64,000 bases of DNA. Origin: Kordiimonadaceae bacterium. GTDB taxonomy: Bacteria > Pseudomonadota > Alphaproteobacteria > Sphingomonadales > Kordiimonadaceae. The position numbers were made by a program, and so were the translations under genes. The DNA is taken from positions 310,001 through 374,000 of the forward strand of contig JAEPQB010000003.1 of NCBI GenBank assembly GCA_017640725.1. Reading direction: 5' to 3'. Each line of letters begins with the position of its first letter. Positions within the stretch are counted from its first letter, which is position 1. Shown here piece after piece: positions 10,681 to 21,155 of this stretch. The notes under the pieces were generated by a model. That model did no database searches, was not told where the DNA came from, and saw only the letters and a list, made by a program, of their open reading frames with translations.

Positions 10681-11838
10681 ATGCCGCTTCAGGCATCAGA
10701 CATATTCAATAAGCTCAAAGAATGGCCTCACCGCGGCGTTGGCACGGAACAAGAGCTTGAGGCGCGGGAAATGCTGATCACGTTGCTTTCCGCAGAGTAT
10801 GAGGTCGACATCGTCGAAGAAGGGTTTGATTCCCCACCCACGTACATCCGTTTTTTTTGGCTGAATGCTTGTGTCTGTGCGGCTGCAGTGATGGGCGCCA
10901 ACCTTATGCCGGCAATAATGGTGTTGGTCGGCTTACTTGGCTTTGCCAGCCACTTCCTCTTCATAGATTGGCGCGTCAGTCCGCTTATATGGTGGGGGGC
11001 GCAAACGCCTACGGCGAACTTGGTGGCTAGAAAAGGCCGCGGGAGCAAACTCTATATTCTAATGGCTCATCTAGATAGTGCGCCCGCATCGTTTGCTTAC
11101 CGGCCTGGGCAGGTGCAGAATTTTGCTCTCTCAGTACATGTGGCAACGTTTTTGTTGGGGTGCGGTGTTCTTGTGCCGTTAGTTGCGGGCTTTGGCGCCG
11201 GGATAGACCTGACAACGCGTTTGGTTATTGCAACAGCAATACTGGGGCAGGCGCTATTGGCCTCTATCGACTTTTGGAGACTGGGATACACGCCGGGTGC
11301 AAACGACAATTTGTCGGGCGTTGTCGCAGCAACCGCCGCGGCAAGTCATTTGTGGCGCCATATGCCTGAAGATGCTGAAGTACGTTTGGTTTTAACAAGC
11401 GCGGAAGAGGCCGGCATGTTAGGGGCGCAACATTATTGGCAAACCCACCGGGATGAGTTGAAGGCGCGGGAAACCTATTTGATCAATATCGATACCGTTG
11501 GCAGTCAAGAGCTAAAGTATGTGAAAAACAGCGGCACATTCACCAACTCACACTATGACAATGCACTGACCGACGCCGCCTTCGTGGCTGCGTCTTCCAA
11601 TCCAAATTTTTCGGGCATTGAAGCTGGGACACACAAAGTGGGTGACTTTGACAGCATTTGGTTCCACAGAGACAAAATTCCAGCAATCACGATCGCCTCA
11701 TACAACAAACATGCGCTTATGCCAGCAATACACACAATGGCTGACACGGCTGAAAAGGTCGACCTCAGCCAAGTAGCAAAAGCGGCCAAATTTGCTGAGG
11801 CATTGGTACGAATGACGCCTGGCAGCGGCAGGCGCTAG
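10681..11838 (+). CDS. M28 family peptidase with transmembrane segments
   Basis: ILMAHLDSAPAS, PGANDNLSGVVAA, TSAEEAGMLGA; ATG 10681 has an SD (gaggggaagag), preferred over the track start 10600. Confidence 0.85.
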   Translation: MPLQASDIFNKLKEWPHRGVGTEQELEAREMLITLLSAEYEVDIVEEGFDSPPTYIRFFWLNACVCAAAVMGANLMPAIMVLVGLLGFASHFLFIDWRVSPLIWWGAQTPTANLVARKGRGSKLYILMAHLDSAPASFAYRPGQVQNFALSVHVATFLLGCGVLVPLVAGFGAGIDLTTRLVIATAILGQALLASIDFWRLGYTPGANDNLSGVVAATAAASHLWRHMPEDAEVRLVLTSAEEAGMLGAQHYWQTHRDELKARETYLINIDTVGSQELKYVKNSGTFTNSHYDNALTDAAFVAASSNPNFSGIEAGTHKVGDFDSIWFHRDKIPAITIASYNKHALMPAIHTMADTAEKVDLSQVAKAAKFAEALVRMTPGSGRR

Positions 11839-11854
11839 GCAAGGAGGGCTTCCA

Positions 11855-12394
11855 TTGAGACCCGAAGATATATTGAACTTTTGGTTTGCCGAATGTGCAC
11901 AAAGCGATTGGTGGCAAAAATCCAGGTCATTTGATGCCCGCCTGCAAAGAAGGTTTGGTTCAGTTCATGAAGCGGCGACAAAAGGAGAGCTTGCCCCCTG
12001 GCGGACGCGTGGAAAAGGACGCCTGGCTGAGGTCATCGTTTTGGACCAGTTTTCCCGCAACATGTACCGTGACACGCCGCAGGCCTTCGCGTATGACGCT
12101 ATAGCGCTTGTGCTGGCGCAAGAAGCGGTCGGTTTGGGAGTGCATGCCAATTGGCCGCCTGACTTCAAGTCGTTCCTCTATATGCCGTTCATGCATAGCG
12201 AAAGCCTTTGGGTGCATGAACAGGCTGTGGAACTGTTCAGTGAGCCTGGCTTGGAAGACAATTTGAAGTTTGAATTTGCTCACAAAGCTATTATTGAGCG
12301 ATTTGGACGCTATCCTCACCGCAATGCGATTTTAGGAAGACAGAGTACCGCCGAAGAAATTGCTTTCCTGAAACAGCCGGGCAGCAGTTTCTGA
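11855..12394 (+). CDS. DUF924 family protein
   Basis: ILNFWFAECAQSDWWQKS...VIVLDQFSRNMYRDTPQAFAYD. Confidence 0.9.
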   Translation: MRPEDILNFWFAECAQSDWWQKSRSFDARLQRRFGSVHEAATKGELAPWRTRGKGRLAEVIVLDQFSRNMYRDTPQAFAYDAIALVLAQEAVGLGVHANWPPDFKSFLYMPFMHSESLWVHEQAVELFSEPGLEDNLKFEFAHKAIIERFGRYPHRNAILGRQSTAEEIAFLKQPGSSF

Positions 12395-12402
12395 GAGTGG
12401 AG

Positions 12403-13245
12403 TTAGTCTTGAATCGCTGAACCGCCGTTTTCGGCCTCGGCAAGTTCTGTGTCGTAGATTGTTATCTGGGCAGAAATCCGGTCCAGATGGCTGCGCGTGA
12501 TCATATTGTAGATGCCGTTGTTACGGATCGTATCCAATCCAATGTTAAAGGCATCACAAATACGTTGGTCTTGAAACCGTGCGCCATAATTGGTGACGGG
12601 CAGAATGCGGTGGATTGTAAGCGGTTGATACTCACCCGAAAGCTCTCGTTGGTTTACTTGAGCAAGGCGCAAAATCCATTCATCACCGATCGCGGCATCA
12701 AAATACCCCGCATACAATAGCGAGACATGTGTGTTTTGATCGGATGACTCAACATATCTCGGTGAGAGTGACGCAGCGGATGCAAATGCACTGCCCAAGA
12801 ATCGTGTCGCTCCATCAAAAGTGATGATTGAATGTTGGGCTACGTCGGACAAATTGTTAAACGCCACATCACTTGATGTGAGAGTGAAGCCTACATTTTG
12901 GTGCTGAATATACCAATTGGTTAAGCAACCTTCGCCGGGAACCGTCACATTTGAGGTGAGTACGCCGTCCATAGCTCCCGCATTAAACGACTGGATCATC
13001 CGCACCCGCGGCATCTGCACAAAGTTGGGAGTATAGTCCATCTCAGCAAACACTGCCTTGACGATATCAATCTCCATTCCGCCCGAACCCTGGTTCGCGA
13101 CATAGGGTCGAACATCATACCGAATGGCTATGTCCACTTGTTCTTGGGCCTTGGTGGGTTGAAAAAAGCCGCCAGCAAGGAGCATTGCCATTGAAGCCAA
13201 TCCTGTCAGCTTGGAAGTGGCAAATGTCCCTAGTTGAAAATTCAT
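12403..13245 (-). CDS. Periplasmic solute-binding (SBP family 3-like) protein
   Basis: Signal peptide; GGMEIDIVKAVFAEMDYTPNFVQMPRVRMIQSFNAGAMDG. Confidence 0.7.
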   Translation of the reverse strand: MNFQLGTFATSKLTGLASMAMLLAGGFFQPTKAQEQVDIAIRYDVRPYVANQGSGGMEIDIVKAVFAEMDYTPNFVQMPRVRMIQSFNAGAMDGVLTSNVTVPGEGCLTNWYIQHQNVGFTLTSSDVAFNNLSDVAQHSIITFDGATRFLGSAFASAASLSPRYVESSDQNTHVSLLYAGYFDAAIGDEWILRLAQVNQRELSGEYQPLTIHRILPVTNYGARFQDQRICDAFNIGLDTIRNNGIYNMITRSHLDRISAQITIYDTELAEAENGGSAIQD

Positions 13246-13341
13246 TGGTGACTGGTCCCAAGTCGCTTGAACAATGGATGATTCAATTCAATAGCATACG
13301 AGAGTTAAAGCTTTCCTATCTAAAACAGACTAGTCAACCCG

Positions 13342-15012
13342 CTATTGTTGTACAACTGACATGTCAGTTGGGAAACTGACGCGGTACCAGTGATTAATCT
13401 CCCATTTTTCACCAGGCGCAACGGTTTTCCGCCACATAACAATGCCTGGCTGGTCATCATAATCTGTTTCTGTTGTACGTGTAGAGCCGCGCAACAGTTC
13501 AATTTCAAGATCCTCATTCATCGAATTGGGGCGGGTGTCCAGCACCTCGATTGTCATGGCCACATCATGATTGTTTGTGACGATAAACCGTCTTTTGGTT
13601 TCGTCCACCTGTTTGCGATTGAAAATGCCCTCGTCACCATCCTCGGAAGGAACTGTTACAACCTCGACATCAATCTTGGTGTCTACACCAAACGGAAGCT
13701 GCAAATTTTTGCCTGACTGCAGGGTAGGCCAAGCACCGTTTCCTACAAAATTATTGTCTCGGGCAATTGAGACATAGGGAGCTTCAATGAAAGGAATGCC
13801 ATCGAACGCTGCATTGGCGTAAATGAAACCGCTACGTGATGACTGTGGTACTACCCGGATTGTGTGATCAGACTTTGCAGCATGTTCCTGCAGCAAGAAA
13901 CGTTGTTCTGAACCGTCAGCGGCTAAAGAAATCGTGCCACTCAACTCAAATTCGGCATCGAACTGGGATGAGTTGTACTGCTTGAGGCGCGAACCTGTCA
14001 CAACGATCTCTTCCAGTCGTGCAGACTCGGTTATCCGACCGGAGCGAACCTTATCAAGTAACCCCGCTATAGCTTTGCCCGCGTCTTCCAGGTTGAAATA
14101 TACAGGAACCGGGGAGTTTACACTGATGTTGTTGCTCGGCCGCGTGGTCGACAGGGCCACCGGTACATTGTTCCAGTCTTCATCCGTTTCCTGGCTTACG
14201 CGAGCGAATAGTTTGAGCTCGGTTTCATTTGATGCCGTATTCAAATTGGCTTCAGCGTCAATATCCCAGGTGGCATCTTCCACCAGATAGTTTACTGCAA
14301 TAGTCACTGGCGCACTTGCCGAAGACGACACAACCAGCGTGCCTTCCATCACGCTTTCGCGGGTGCCGCCAAGCTGACTGAGCTCACGTTTCAGTACCTT
14401 TATCTGGTCCGCTCGGTCCTTCATGGCTGATTCCAGCGATTGACGTTCGTTCAAAAGCGAGCCGCTATTGGCTTTGACAAAATCAAATGTCTGTTGAAGT
14501 GCTTCCATCAAGTCTGCTGGGCTTGAATAGTCGCCGCTTTTCGTCGCTTCTTTGGCCATGCCTTGAATGAACGAGAGCTGCATGGTGATGGCTTCAATCG
14601 CCGTTCGGTCATTGGACTGTGCTGTCTCGAGACTTTCGAGTTGAGCGAGCAGATTTGCTTGTGCCTCGCGCCCAACATTGGGCAGAAAAACTTCATCGAG
14701 CTGCACTTGGTTGATGGCGGCGTTTCCGGACACGACTGACGCGCGTAGTGCATAGTCTTCATTAAGTTGGTCTGTAAGATCTGAGATTTTGATCCTATGC
14801 TGGCCAATGGGCAGGTTAAGCGAGAAACTGCGGGTTACAATGGCGCCAAAGTTGCGATGAATCTTCACACCTGTGATTGGTGCATCCGGCACAAAATCTT
14901 CTGCAATGACTGAAGTTGATGCCATCAGGGCTGCCAAAGTTGCCGCCACACCGCTCAATTGAACTAGTTTCACGCCGTCCTCCTGTCCTCGCTTTGGTGC
15001 TGTAACCATCAT
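13342..15012 (-). CDS. DUF4139 domain-containing protein
   Basis: ITGVKIHRNFGAIVTR N-terminus, coiled-coil middle, C-terminal MWRKTVAPGEKWEINHWYRVSFP. Confidence 0.75.
   Translation of the reverse strand: MMVTAPKRGQEDGVKLVQLSGVAATLAALMASTSVIAEDFVPDAPITGVKIHRNFGAIVTRSFSLNLPIGQHRIKISDLTDQLNEDYALRASVVSGNAAINQVQLDEVFLPNVGREAQANLLAQLESLETAQSNDRTAIEAITMQLSFIQGMAKEATKSGDYSSPADLMEALQQTFDFVKANSGSLLNERQSLESAMKDRADQIKVLKRELSQLGGTRESVMEGTLVVSSSASAPVTIAVNYLVEDATWDIDAEANLNTASNETELKLFARVSQETDEDWNNVPVALSTTRPSNNISVNSPVPVYFNLEDAGKAIAGLLDKVRSGRITESARLEEIVVTGSRLKQYNSSQFDAEFELSGTISLAADGSEQRFLLQEHAAKSDHTIRVVPQSSRSGFIYANAAFDGIPFIEAPYVSIARDNNFVGNGAWPTLQSGKNLQLPFGVDTKIDVEVVTVPSEDGDEGIFNRKQVDETKRRFIVTNNHDVAMTIEVLDTRPNSMNEDLEIELLRGSTRTTETDYDDQPGIVMWRKTVAPGEKWEINHWYRVSFPTDMSVVQQ
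13353..13370. repeat. 18-bp perfect palindrome CAACTGACATGTCAGTTG
   Basis: Seen directly; overlaps the C-terminal codons of the DUF4139 gene. Confidence 0.95.
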
Positions 15013-15111
15013 GCGTGCTTTGATGTCAGCATTGTGACAAGCATAGTCGCCCAGCTTCTATGAAGCTGAGCTGAACAGGGTGTTTAGTTGGGGGAGGGAG
15101 AGTGAGGCGGT

Positions 15112-17961
15112 TTACTCTGCCGCCTGGCGCGCAAGAACGGGTGCCAGATATTGGCCCGTGTAGCTCTTCTTGCTGCGGGCAACATCTTCAGGCGTGCCGA
15201 CGGCCACGATTTCGCCACCGCCATCACCACCCTCTGGCCCAAGATCAATAATCCAGTCAGCGGTTTTGATGACTTCGAGATTGTGTTCGATCACAACGAC
15301 TGTGTTGCCTTGCTCGACAAGTGCCTGAAGCACTTCCATCAGCTTGCGAACATCTTCAAAGTGAAGGCCGGTGGTGGGCTCGTCCAGGATGTAAAGTGTC
15401 TTACCGGTTGACCGTTTGGAAAGCTCTTTGGCCAGTTTCACACGCTGGGCCTCACCGCCTGAAAGGGTAGTCGCTTGCTGACCAACGCGGATGTAGCCCA
15501 GTCCAACTTTTTCGAGCATCTCGAGCTTGTTTCTGATGGCTGGAACCGCTTTGAAAAACTGAACGCCATCTTCAACTGTCATATCAAGAACATCTGATAT
15601 CGATTTGTCTTTAAAGCGAATTTCCAGTGTTTCACGGTTATATCTTTTGCCTTTGCACTGATCACACTGAACATACACATCTGGCAAAAAGTGCATTTCA
15701 ATTTTGATCATGCCATCACCGCGGCATGTTTCGCAGCGCCCGCCTTTCACATTGAATGAAAAGCGACCGGGTTTGTAGCCACGTGCTTGTGCTTCTGGAA
15801 GACCAGCGAACCAATCCCGAATGGGAGTGAAGGCATCAGTGTATGTGGCTGGGTTCGAACGCGGCGTACGTCCAATCGGGCTTTGGTCAATGTCGACAAT
15901 TTTGTCCAGGTGCTCCAGCCCTTCGACCGCCTCATGCGCACCCGGGATAACCCTGCTTTTGTTCAGATGCCGCGCAACAGCTTTATAAAGAGTTTCAATG
16001 GTGAAAGTGGACTTGCCTGAGCCGGACACGCCGGTGATGCAGGTGAGCGTTCCCAGCGGGATGCTGCCCTCAACGGATTTCAAATTGTTCGCTGTTGCGC
16101 CCTTAACGGTGACAAATTTGCCTTTGCCCGGCCTGCGGTCTGTTGGAATAGGGACAGCTTTGATGCCATTCAAATACTTGCCTGTCAGGCTCTTACTATT
16201 TGACATGACGGCTTCTGGCTTGCCCTCAGCAACCACAGTGCCGCCATGCTCACCTGCACCCGGTCCCATATCGATGACATAGTCAGCGGTTCTGATGGCA
16301 TCTTCATCGTGCTCCACAACCAGTACGGTGTTGCCAATATCGCGCAGGTTTTTAAGCGTTTCCAGCAAGCGGTCATTGTCGCGCTGATGCAAGCCAATGG
16401 AGGGTTCGTCGAGCACATAGAGTACACCCGTAAGGCCGGAACCAATCTGTGAAGCAAGACGAATACGCTGGCTTTCGCCGCCAGAGAGTGTGCCAGACGA
16501 CCGGCTTAGCGTCAGATACTGCAGCCCTACATTGTTGAGGAAGCCAAGCCGGTCCTGAATTTCTTTCAGGACTTTCTCTGCAATTTGCTGCTGTTTTTCC
16601 GTGAGCCGGCCAGGCAGTTCCTGGAACCAGGAATAGGCAGCTGAAACAGACAATGCGGTCACGTCACTGATATGGGTGCCGTCGATTTTTACCGCCAACG
16701 CTTCTGGTTTCAGTCGCGCGCCATGGCAAGACGTGCATGTTGTTGAGGCCTGATATTTGGAAAGCTCGTCGCGCATCCAATTGCTGTCGGTTTCGCGCCA
16801 GCGCCGCTCGATGTTATTCAAAACACCTTCAAATGGTTTGTTTACCTCAAACCGACGCTTGCCGTCGGCATAAACTATCGTGATGGGCGTTTTGCCGGTG
16901 CCGTATAGAAATCCCTCTTGCGCTTTTTTCGGGAGATCTGACCAAGGCGCATCAATCGAAACGCCGTAATGGTCCGCCACTGCCTCAAGCGCCTGAAAAT
17001 AAAAGGGCGAGGGGTTGTTTGCTTTGTTCGCCCAAGGGGCAAGCGCACCCTGGCGAATGGTCTTTGATTTATCAGGCACCGCAAGGTCAGGGTCGAAATA
17101 GAGTTTGCTGCCAAGGCCATCACATTCAGGGCAGGCGCCAAATGGGTTGTTGAAGGAAAACAAGCGCGGTTCGATTTCTTCAATGGTGAAACCAGACACG
17201 GGGCAGGCGAACTTTGCGGACATGAGGTGACGCTCTGGGTCATCAGTCGCAGTTTCGAAGGCAACCAGGCCGTCTGTCAGGTCCAGTGCGGTTTCAACGC
17301 TGTCTGCCAGACGCTGTTCCAGCCCTGGCTTCAACACCAGACGATCCACAACAACGTCAATGTCATGCTTGTATTTTTTATCGAGCGCCGGCACGTCTTC
17401 GATCAGGTAAAATTCACCGTCCACTTTGACGCGTTGAAAGCCACGTTTTTGCAGGTCGGCAAACTCTTTTCTGTATTCTCCCTTGCGGCCGCGCACAATT
17501 GGCGCCAGCAGGTAGATCCTGGAGCTTTCATCCAGCAGCATAATACGGTCCACCATCTGGCTAACCGTTTGGCTTTCAATGGGTAATCCGGTCGCGGGAG
17601 AATAGGGCACACCAACTCGTGCCCACAAAAGCCGCATGTAATCATAAATCTCTGTAACGGTGCCCACAGTTGAACGCGGGTTCTTACTTGTTGTTTTCTG
17701 CTCAATCGAAATCGCAGGTGACAGTCCTTCAATATGGTCAACGTCCGGCTTTTGCATCATCTCCAGAAACTGGCGTGCATAAGCCGACAAGCTTTCCACG
17801 TAACGGCGTTGGCCTTCGGCATAGATGGTATCGAACGCCAAGGATGACTTGCCCGAACCTGAAAGCCCCGTAATCACCACCAACTGGTCGCGCGGGATGT
17901 CCACATTCACGGATTTCAGATTGTGTTCGCGGGCGCCGCGCACAGAAATTTCGGTCAGCAT
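15112..17961 (-). CDS. uvrA: UvrABC system protein A
   Basis: [38 protein letters not shown], two ABC ATPase halves, zinc-finger cysteines. Confidence 0.99.
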   Translation of the reverse strand: MLTEISVRGAREHNLKSVNVDIPRDQLVVITGLSGSGKSSLAFDTIYAEGQRRYVESLSAYARQFLEMMQKPDVDHIEGLSPAISIEQKTTSKNPRSTVGTVTEIYDYMRLLWARVGVPYSPATGLPIESQTVSQMVDRIMLLDESSRIYLLAPIVRGRKGEYRKEFADLQKRGFQRVKVDGEFYLIEDVPALDKKYKHDIDVVVDRLVLKPGLEQRLADSVETALDLTDGLVAFETATDDPERHLMSAKFACPVSGFTIEEIEPRLFSFNNPFGACPECDGLGSKLYFDPDLAVPDKSKTIRQGALAPWANKANNPSPFYFQALEAVADHYGVSIDAPWSDLPKKAQEGFLYGTGKTPITIVYADGKRRFEVNKPFEGVLNNIERRWRETDSNWMRDELSKYQASTTCTSCHGARLKPEALAVKIDGTHISDVTALSVSAAYSWFQELPGRLTEKQQQIAEKVLKEIQDRLGFLNNVGLQYLTLSRSSGTLSGGESQRIRLASQIGSGLTGVLYVLDEPSIGLHQRDNDRLLETLKNLRDIGNTVLVVEHDEDAIRTADYVIDMGPGAGEHGGTVVAEGKPEAVMSNSKSLTGKYLNGIKAVPIPTDRRPGKGKFVTVKGATANNLKSVEGSIPLGTLTCITGVSGSGKSTFTIETLYKAVARHLNKSRVIPGAHEAVEGLEHLDKIVDIDQSPIGRTPRSNPATYTDAFTPIRDWFAGLPEAQARGYKPGRFSFNVKGGRCETCRGDGMIKIEMHFLPDVYVQCDQCKGKRYNRETLEIRFKDKSISDVLDMTVEDGVQFFKAVPAIRNKLEMLEKVGLGYIRVGQQATTLSGGEAQRVKLAKELSKRSTGKTLYILDEPTTGLHFEDVRKLMEVLQALVEQGNTVVVIEHNLEVIKTADWIIDLGPEGGDGGGEIVAVGTPEDVARSKKSYTGQYLAPVLARQAAE

Positions 17962-18062
17962 ACTCGTGTCTCACAGATATCTGCGCCGAAGGGGAGGGCG
18001 CACCCATCAAGTGGGCCGGAAATGGCCCGCTGTCAAGCATTGAGACACTATTATGCGGCTTG

Positions 18063-18077
18063 GAACAAAGAAAGAAC
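18063..18077. promoter_or_regulatory. LexA box upstream of uvrA
   Basis: GAAC-AAAGAAA-GAAC; lies between TTGTTC and CATAAT on the minus strand. Confidence 0.8.
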
Positions 18078-18087
18078 AATTTGATCT

Positions 18088-18110
18088 CTCCTGACATAAA
18101 GTGTCAGGAG
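18088..18110. other. Perfect 9-bp hairpin between uvrA and the DUF1624-like gene
   Basis: CTCCTGACA-TAAAG-TGTCAGGAG. Confidence 0.8.
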
Positions 18111-18134
18111 CAGGGGAGTTTTGGGCGCAAGTGG

Positions 18135-19310
18135 TTAAAGATAGCTCAACCACCAGTCTTTTCGTCGCGATTTTAAAGTGCAGAACCACTTGCATGCCGG
18201 TAACAATGTCGCGATTACCAGCGCCCAAACGCACCACACAACCCACAAGTCAAAGCCATAGCCCTGTGGCAACTGCCAAAACCCGACAAGCAAGCTTTGG
18301 TATGCGCCACCTTGAAGTTCGGCGGCACCAACCGCCAGAGCATGAATGAAGTAGATATGAATAATATAGAAAAAGAACGGTACGCGACCAAAGACGATGA
18401 GTGCATCTTTCATGGGATGCTGCCATCTATCAGCAAACGCCAGGAATAACAGCCCCGGCCCTATGGTCATCAATAGAAAAGTTAGGGAAGGCGGGTATTT
18501 GAGGGCGTGCACAAAATCCAGCAAAGTGAACCAGATTGAGGACTGCGGTTCCCAGTTTTGGGGTGCGCCATACGCGTTCAATAGCCTGATCACGACAAAC
18601 ATCGCCATGCAGAAAAGCCCGAGGCGAACCAGTGCAGAGGACCGCTGTTTGTCGGGAAGCATAAATAGTTTCGCGAGCGCAAATCCAAGGGGCATCACGC
18701 CTATCCATGGCAGCAGGGGGTAGAGCATTAAACTTGGTATGCCAAGGTCTGTGGTGAAACCCTGATTGTGGATTATGTGCCAGATGGGTTGTGGGCCGGA
18801 CCAGCTTTGCGCCGGAAATAATCCATAGTCGAGAAGGTTGTGGCCCAACACAATAATCAGCCCAACCGCACTGATTGCCCAAAACGGCAACCACACCAAG
18901 GCAGCCATCGCGATCATCGAGGCGCCAATGACCCAGATAACCTGTAGGGCAAATACGAAGCTGGGCCCCAAGTTAAATTGCCAGCCAAATGAAACAATGG
19001 TGAGTTCAACAAAAATCAGCCATAAGCCACGGCTAAGCAAAAAGACACTTAGGTCTTTGGTGCTTTTTCTATCGGCCATCAAGCCCGCACTGACACCGGC
19101 CAGAAGAACAAAAATCGGTGCGCAGAAATGAGTGATCCAGCGCGTGAAAAAGAGGGCGGTTCCACCTTGCGTAAAGTCTTCAGGGTCGAATCGCACATTG
19201 GTGAAAAAGTCTCGCGTGTGATCCACCGCCATCAATATGATTACCAGTCCTCGCAGCGCATCTATTGATGTTATGCGAGCTTTGGTGTTGGGCGATTCAA
19301 CCACAGGCAT
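18135..19310 (-). CDS. DUF1624 / heparan-alpha-glucosaminide N-acetyltransferase-like membrane protein
   Basis: RITSIDALRGLVIILMAVDHTRDFF; about 10 hydrophobic segments. Confidence 0.85.
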   Translation of the reverse strand: MPVVESPNTKARITSIDALRGLVIILMAVDHTRDFFTNVRFDPEDFTQGGTALFFTRWITHFCAPIFVLLAGVSAGLMADRKSTKDLSVFLLSRGLWLIFVELTIVSFGWQFNLGPSFVFALQVIWVIGASMIAMAALVWLPFWAISAVGLIIVLGHNLLDYGLFPAQSWSGPQPIWHIIHNQGFTTDLGIPSLMLYPLLPWIGVMPLGFALAKLFMLPDKQRSSALVRLGLFCMAMFVVIRLLNAYGAPQNWEPQSSIWFTLLDFVHALKYPPSLTFLLMTIGPGLLFLAFADRWQHPMKDALIVFGRVPFFFYIIHIYFIHALAVGAAELQGGAYQSLLVGFWQLPQGYGFDLWVVWCVWALVIATLLPACKWFCTLKSRRKDWWLSYL

Positions 19311-19323
19311 CAGCGGTGGTGCC

Positions 19324-19869
19324 TCACTCCGCCGAAGCAGTTTTCACATAGCGACCGTCGAACCAGGTGGCCCACTCTTTGTTTTCAGCATTAAACTGTT
19401 CGAAATGCTGGCGCACGCTGCCGTCTTCCTGAGGTGTCCAGGTGCCTTTAAACGGAATGGAATTTTTTTGGGCGTAGTAATATATGGTGCCTTCAAGCGC
19501 CATGGCGCCTTCTTTCAGACCACCTTCAATGTCAATTGCATAACCACCCGCAACCCAAACCTGGCGCCATTTGCCCGTATTGGGGTTATAGTAATTGATG
19601 GATTGGCCCGTGCCGCCTTGCACATTCGTCCAGTGTTCGGTCAATACGCAGCCACCTTCTTCCGAGCGAATGGTGTTTTTCCCTGCGACAGCACCTCCGG
19701 CCCAGGGTGTTACCTCCCAGGTACCTAACCAAAAGTCAAAGGCACGAAAATTGTCATCTTGGGTGCAGGGTGGTGGTGGCGGTGTTTGGCTTTCCTGTTG
19801 GGCTGACGCCAAGGGTGCCAGCAATAGTGTTGCCAGGCTGGCAGCTGCTACCGTATTTGAAAATGTCAT
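19324..19869 (-). CDS. Exported hypothetical protein (lipocalin/DUF1579-like)
   Basis: Signal peptide; FDFWLGTWEVTPWAGG. Confidence 0.55.
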   Translation of the reverse strand: MTFSNTVAAASLATLLLAPLASAQQESQTPPPPPCTQDDNFRAFDFWLGTWEVTPWAGGAVAGKNTIRSEEGGCVLTEHWTNVQGGTGQSINYYNPNTGKWRQVWVAGGYAIDIEGGLKEGAMALEGTIYYYAQKNSIPFKGTWTPQEDGSVRQHFEQFNAENKEWATWFDGRYVKTASAE

Positions 19870-19995
19870 GACTATCCCCTCCGTAAGTCAATTATCTCAG
19901 CAATATCCTATGATTGCCGCCGACCGTTTCCAGCCCCGCGCGATGGGTTGGGGTATGCCATCGGTGAATTGAACAAGTGCTTAAACTTGCGTTGA

Positions 19996-20010
19996 GAACA
20001 AAAATAGAAC
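19996..20010. promoter_or_regulatory. LexA box upstream of ssb
   Basis: GAAC-AAAAATA-GAAC. Confidence 0.8.
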
Positions 20011-20133
20011 ATATTTAGTTACATAAGGCTTTGCTTCGACACCTGACAATGGTCTAAGGTGCCGTTCACAAACCGGTCAGGCACGTACAGCAATCGACCT
20101 GATCGGCAAGAAGAATTGAGTAAGGGGGCCCTA

Positions 20134-20625
20134 ATGGCTGGAAGTGTAAATAAAGTAATTTTGGTTGGCAATTTGGGTCGTGATCCAGAAGTTCGCACCA
20201 TGCAGGATGGTAATCCTGTGGTGAATTTGTCTGTGGCAACGTCTGAAAACTGGCGTGACCGCAACACCGGTGAACGCCGCGAGAAAACTGAGTGGCACCG
20301 GGTGGTGATCTTTAATGAGAACCTGGCCAAGGTTGCGCAAAATTATTTGAAAAAAGGCTCCAAGGTATATGTGGAAGGTCAGCTTCAGACACGCAAGTGG
20401 ACTGACCAATCCGGCATGGAAAAATACTCCACGGAAGTTGTTCTTCAACGTTTCCGTGGTGAATTGACAATGCTGGATGGGCGCGGCGATGGCCAGGGTG
20501 CCGGCGGTGGCTTCAATGATGGCCAGTCAAACTATGGCGGACAATCACAAGGTGGCGGTTTTGGCGGCGGCCAGGCGGCGCCAGCGGCTGGGCCAGCGGA
20601 CCTGGACGACGAGATCCCATTCTGA
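20134..20625 (+). CDS. ssb: Single-stranded DNA-binding protein
   Basis: [21 protein letters not shown]...DDEIPF acidic tip; track start 20059 judged too far upstream. Confidence 0.98.
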   Translation: MAGSVNKVILVGNLGRDPEVRTMQDGNPVVNLSVATSENWRDRNTGERREKTEWHRVVIFNENLAKVAQNYLKKGSKVYVEGQLQTRKWTDQSGMEKYSTEVVLQRFRGELTMLDGRGDGQGAGGGFNDGQSNYGGQSQGGGFGGGQAAPAAGPADLDDEIPF

Positions 20626-20651
20626 TTTTGTCTCTGTTGAGCGAATATAAA

Positions 20652-20685
20652 AAAAGCGCGGCCCGCAGGTCGCGCTTTTTCTTAT
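20652..20685 (+). terminator. Rho-independent terminator of ssb
   Basis: AAGCGCGgCCcgcaGGtCGCGCTT then TTTCTTATT. Confidence 0.75.
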
Positions 20686-20698
20686 TGTACACCGTCAA

Positions 20699-21103
20699 TT
20701 ATCCAACAACAACGCGGGCGCCGCGAGGCCGTTTCACGACAACAAAACCCTTTTGACCAGAGCGGTAATAGGTATTTCCATGCCTATAGTATCGGGTGCC
20801 GTTTAGGTTAACCGCTACAAACCCCGCTGGCAGGGTGGCAACCCGAAGCCCAACTGGCGCGGCAACTACCCGAAAGTTCCTGCCTTGTCCGCGGTAGTAA
20901 ACACCATTGTGCACAAAATAGCGTTTTTTCCCGACGACAACGGTTCGATGACCAACCGGCAATACATTCACCGATACGCCAACAGCATGCACTCTGTGAG
21001 CCTCAGCAGGGCTGCTGGCGCATGCGCTCAATAGCGTTGCTGTTACGGTAGTTGCGAGAAGTAGTTTTGTGATTGAGCGTGCCATTTGTTGCTCCTGTGT
21101 CAT
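20699..21103 (-). CDS. Exported DUF6515-like protein
   Basis: Lipobox-like LSAC; YFVHNGVYYRGQGRNFRVV and RYYRHGNTYYRSG repeats. Confidence 0.55.
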   Translation of the reverse strand: MTQEQQMARSITKLLLATTVTATLLSACASSPAEAHRVHAVGVSVNVLPVGHRTVVVGKKRYFVHNGVYYRGQGRNFRVVAAPVGLRVATLPAGFVAVNLNGTRYYRHGNTYYRSGQKGFVVVKRPRGARVVVG

Positions 21104-21155
21104 AGTGAGTGTTTGTTTCTCAGCTAGTACGCAGAAGCAGCGACATTCCCTTTCT

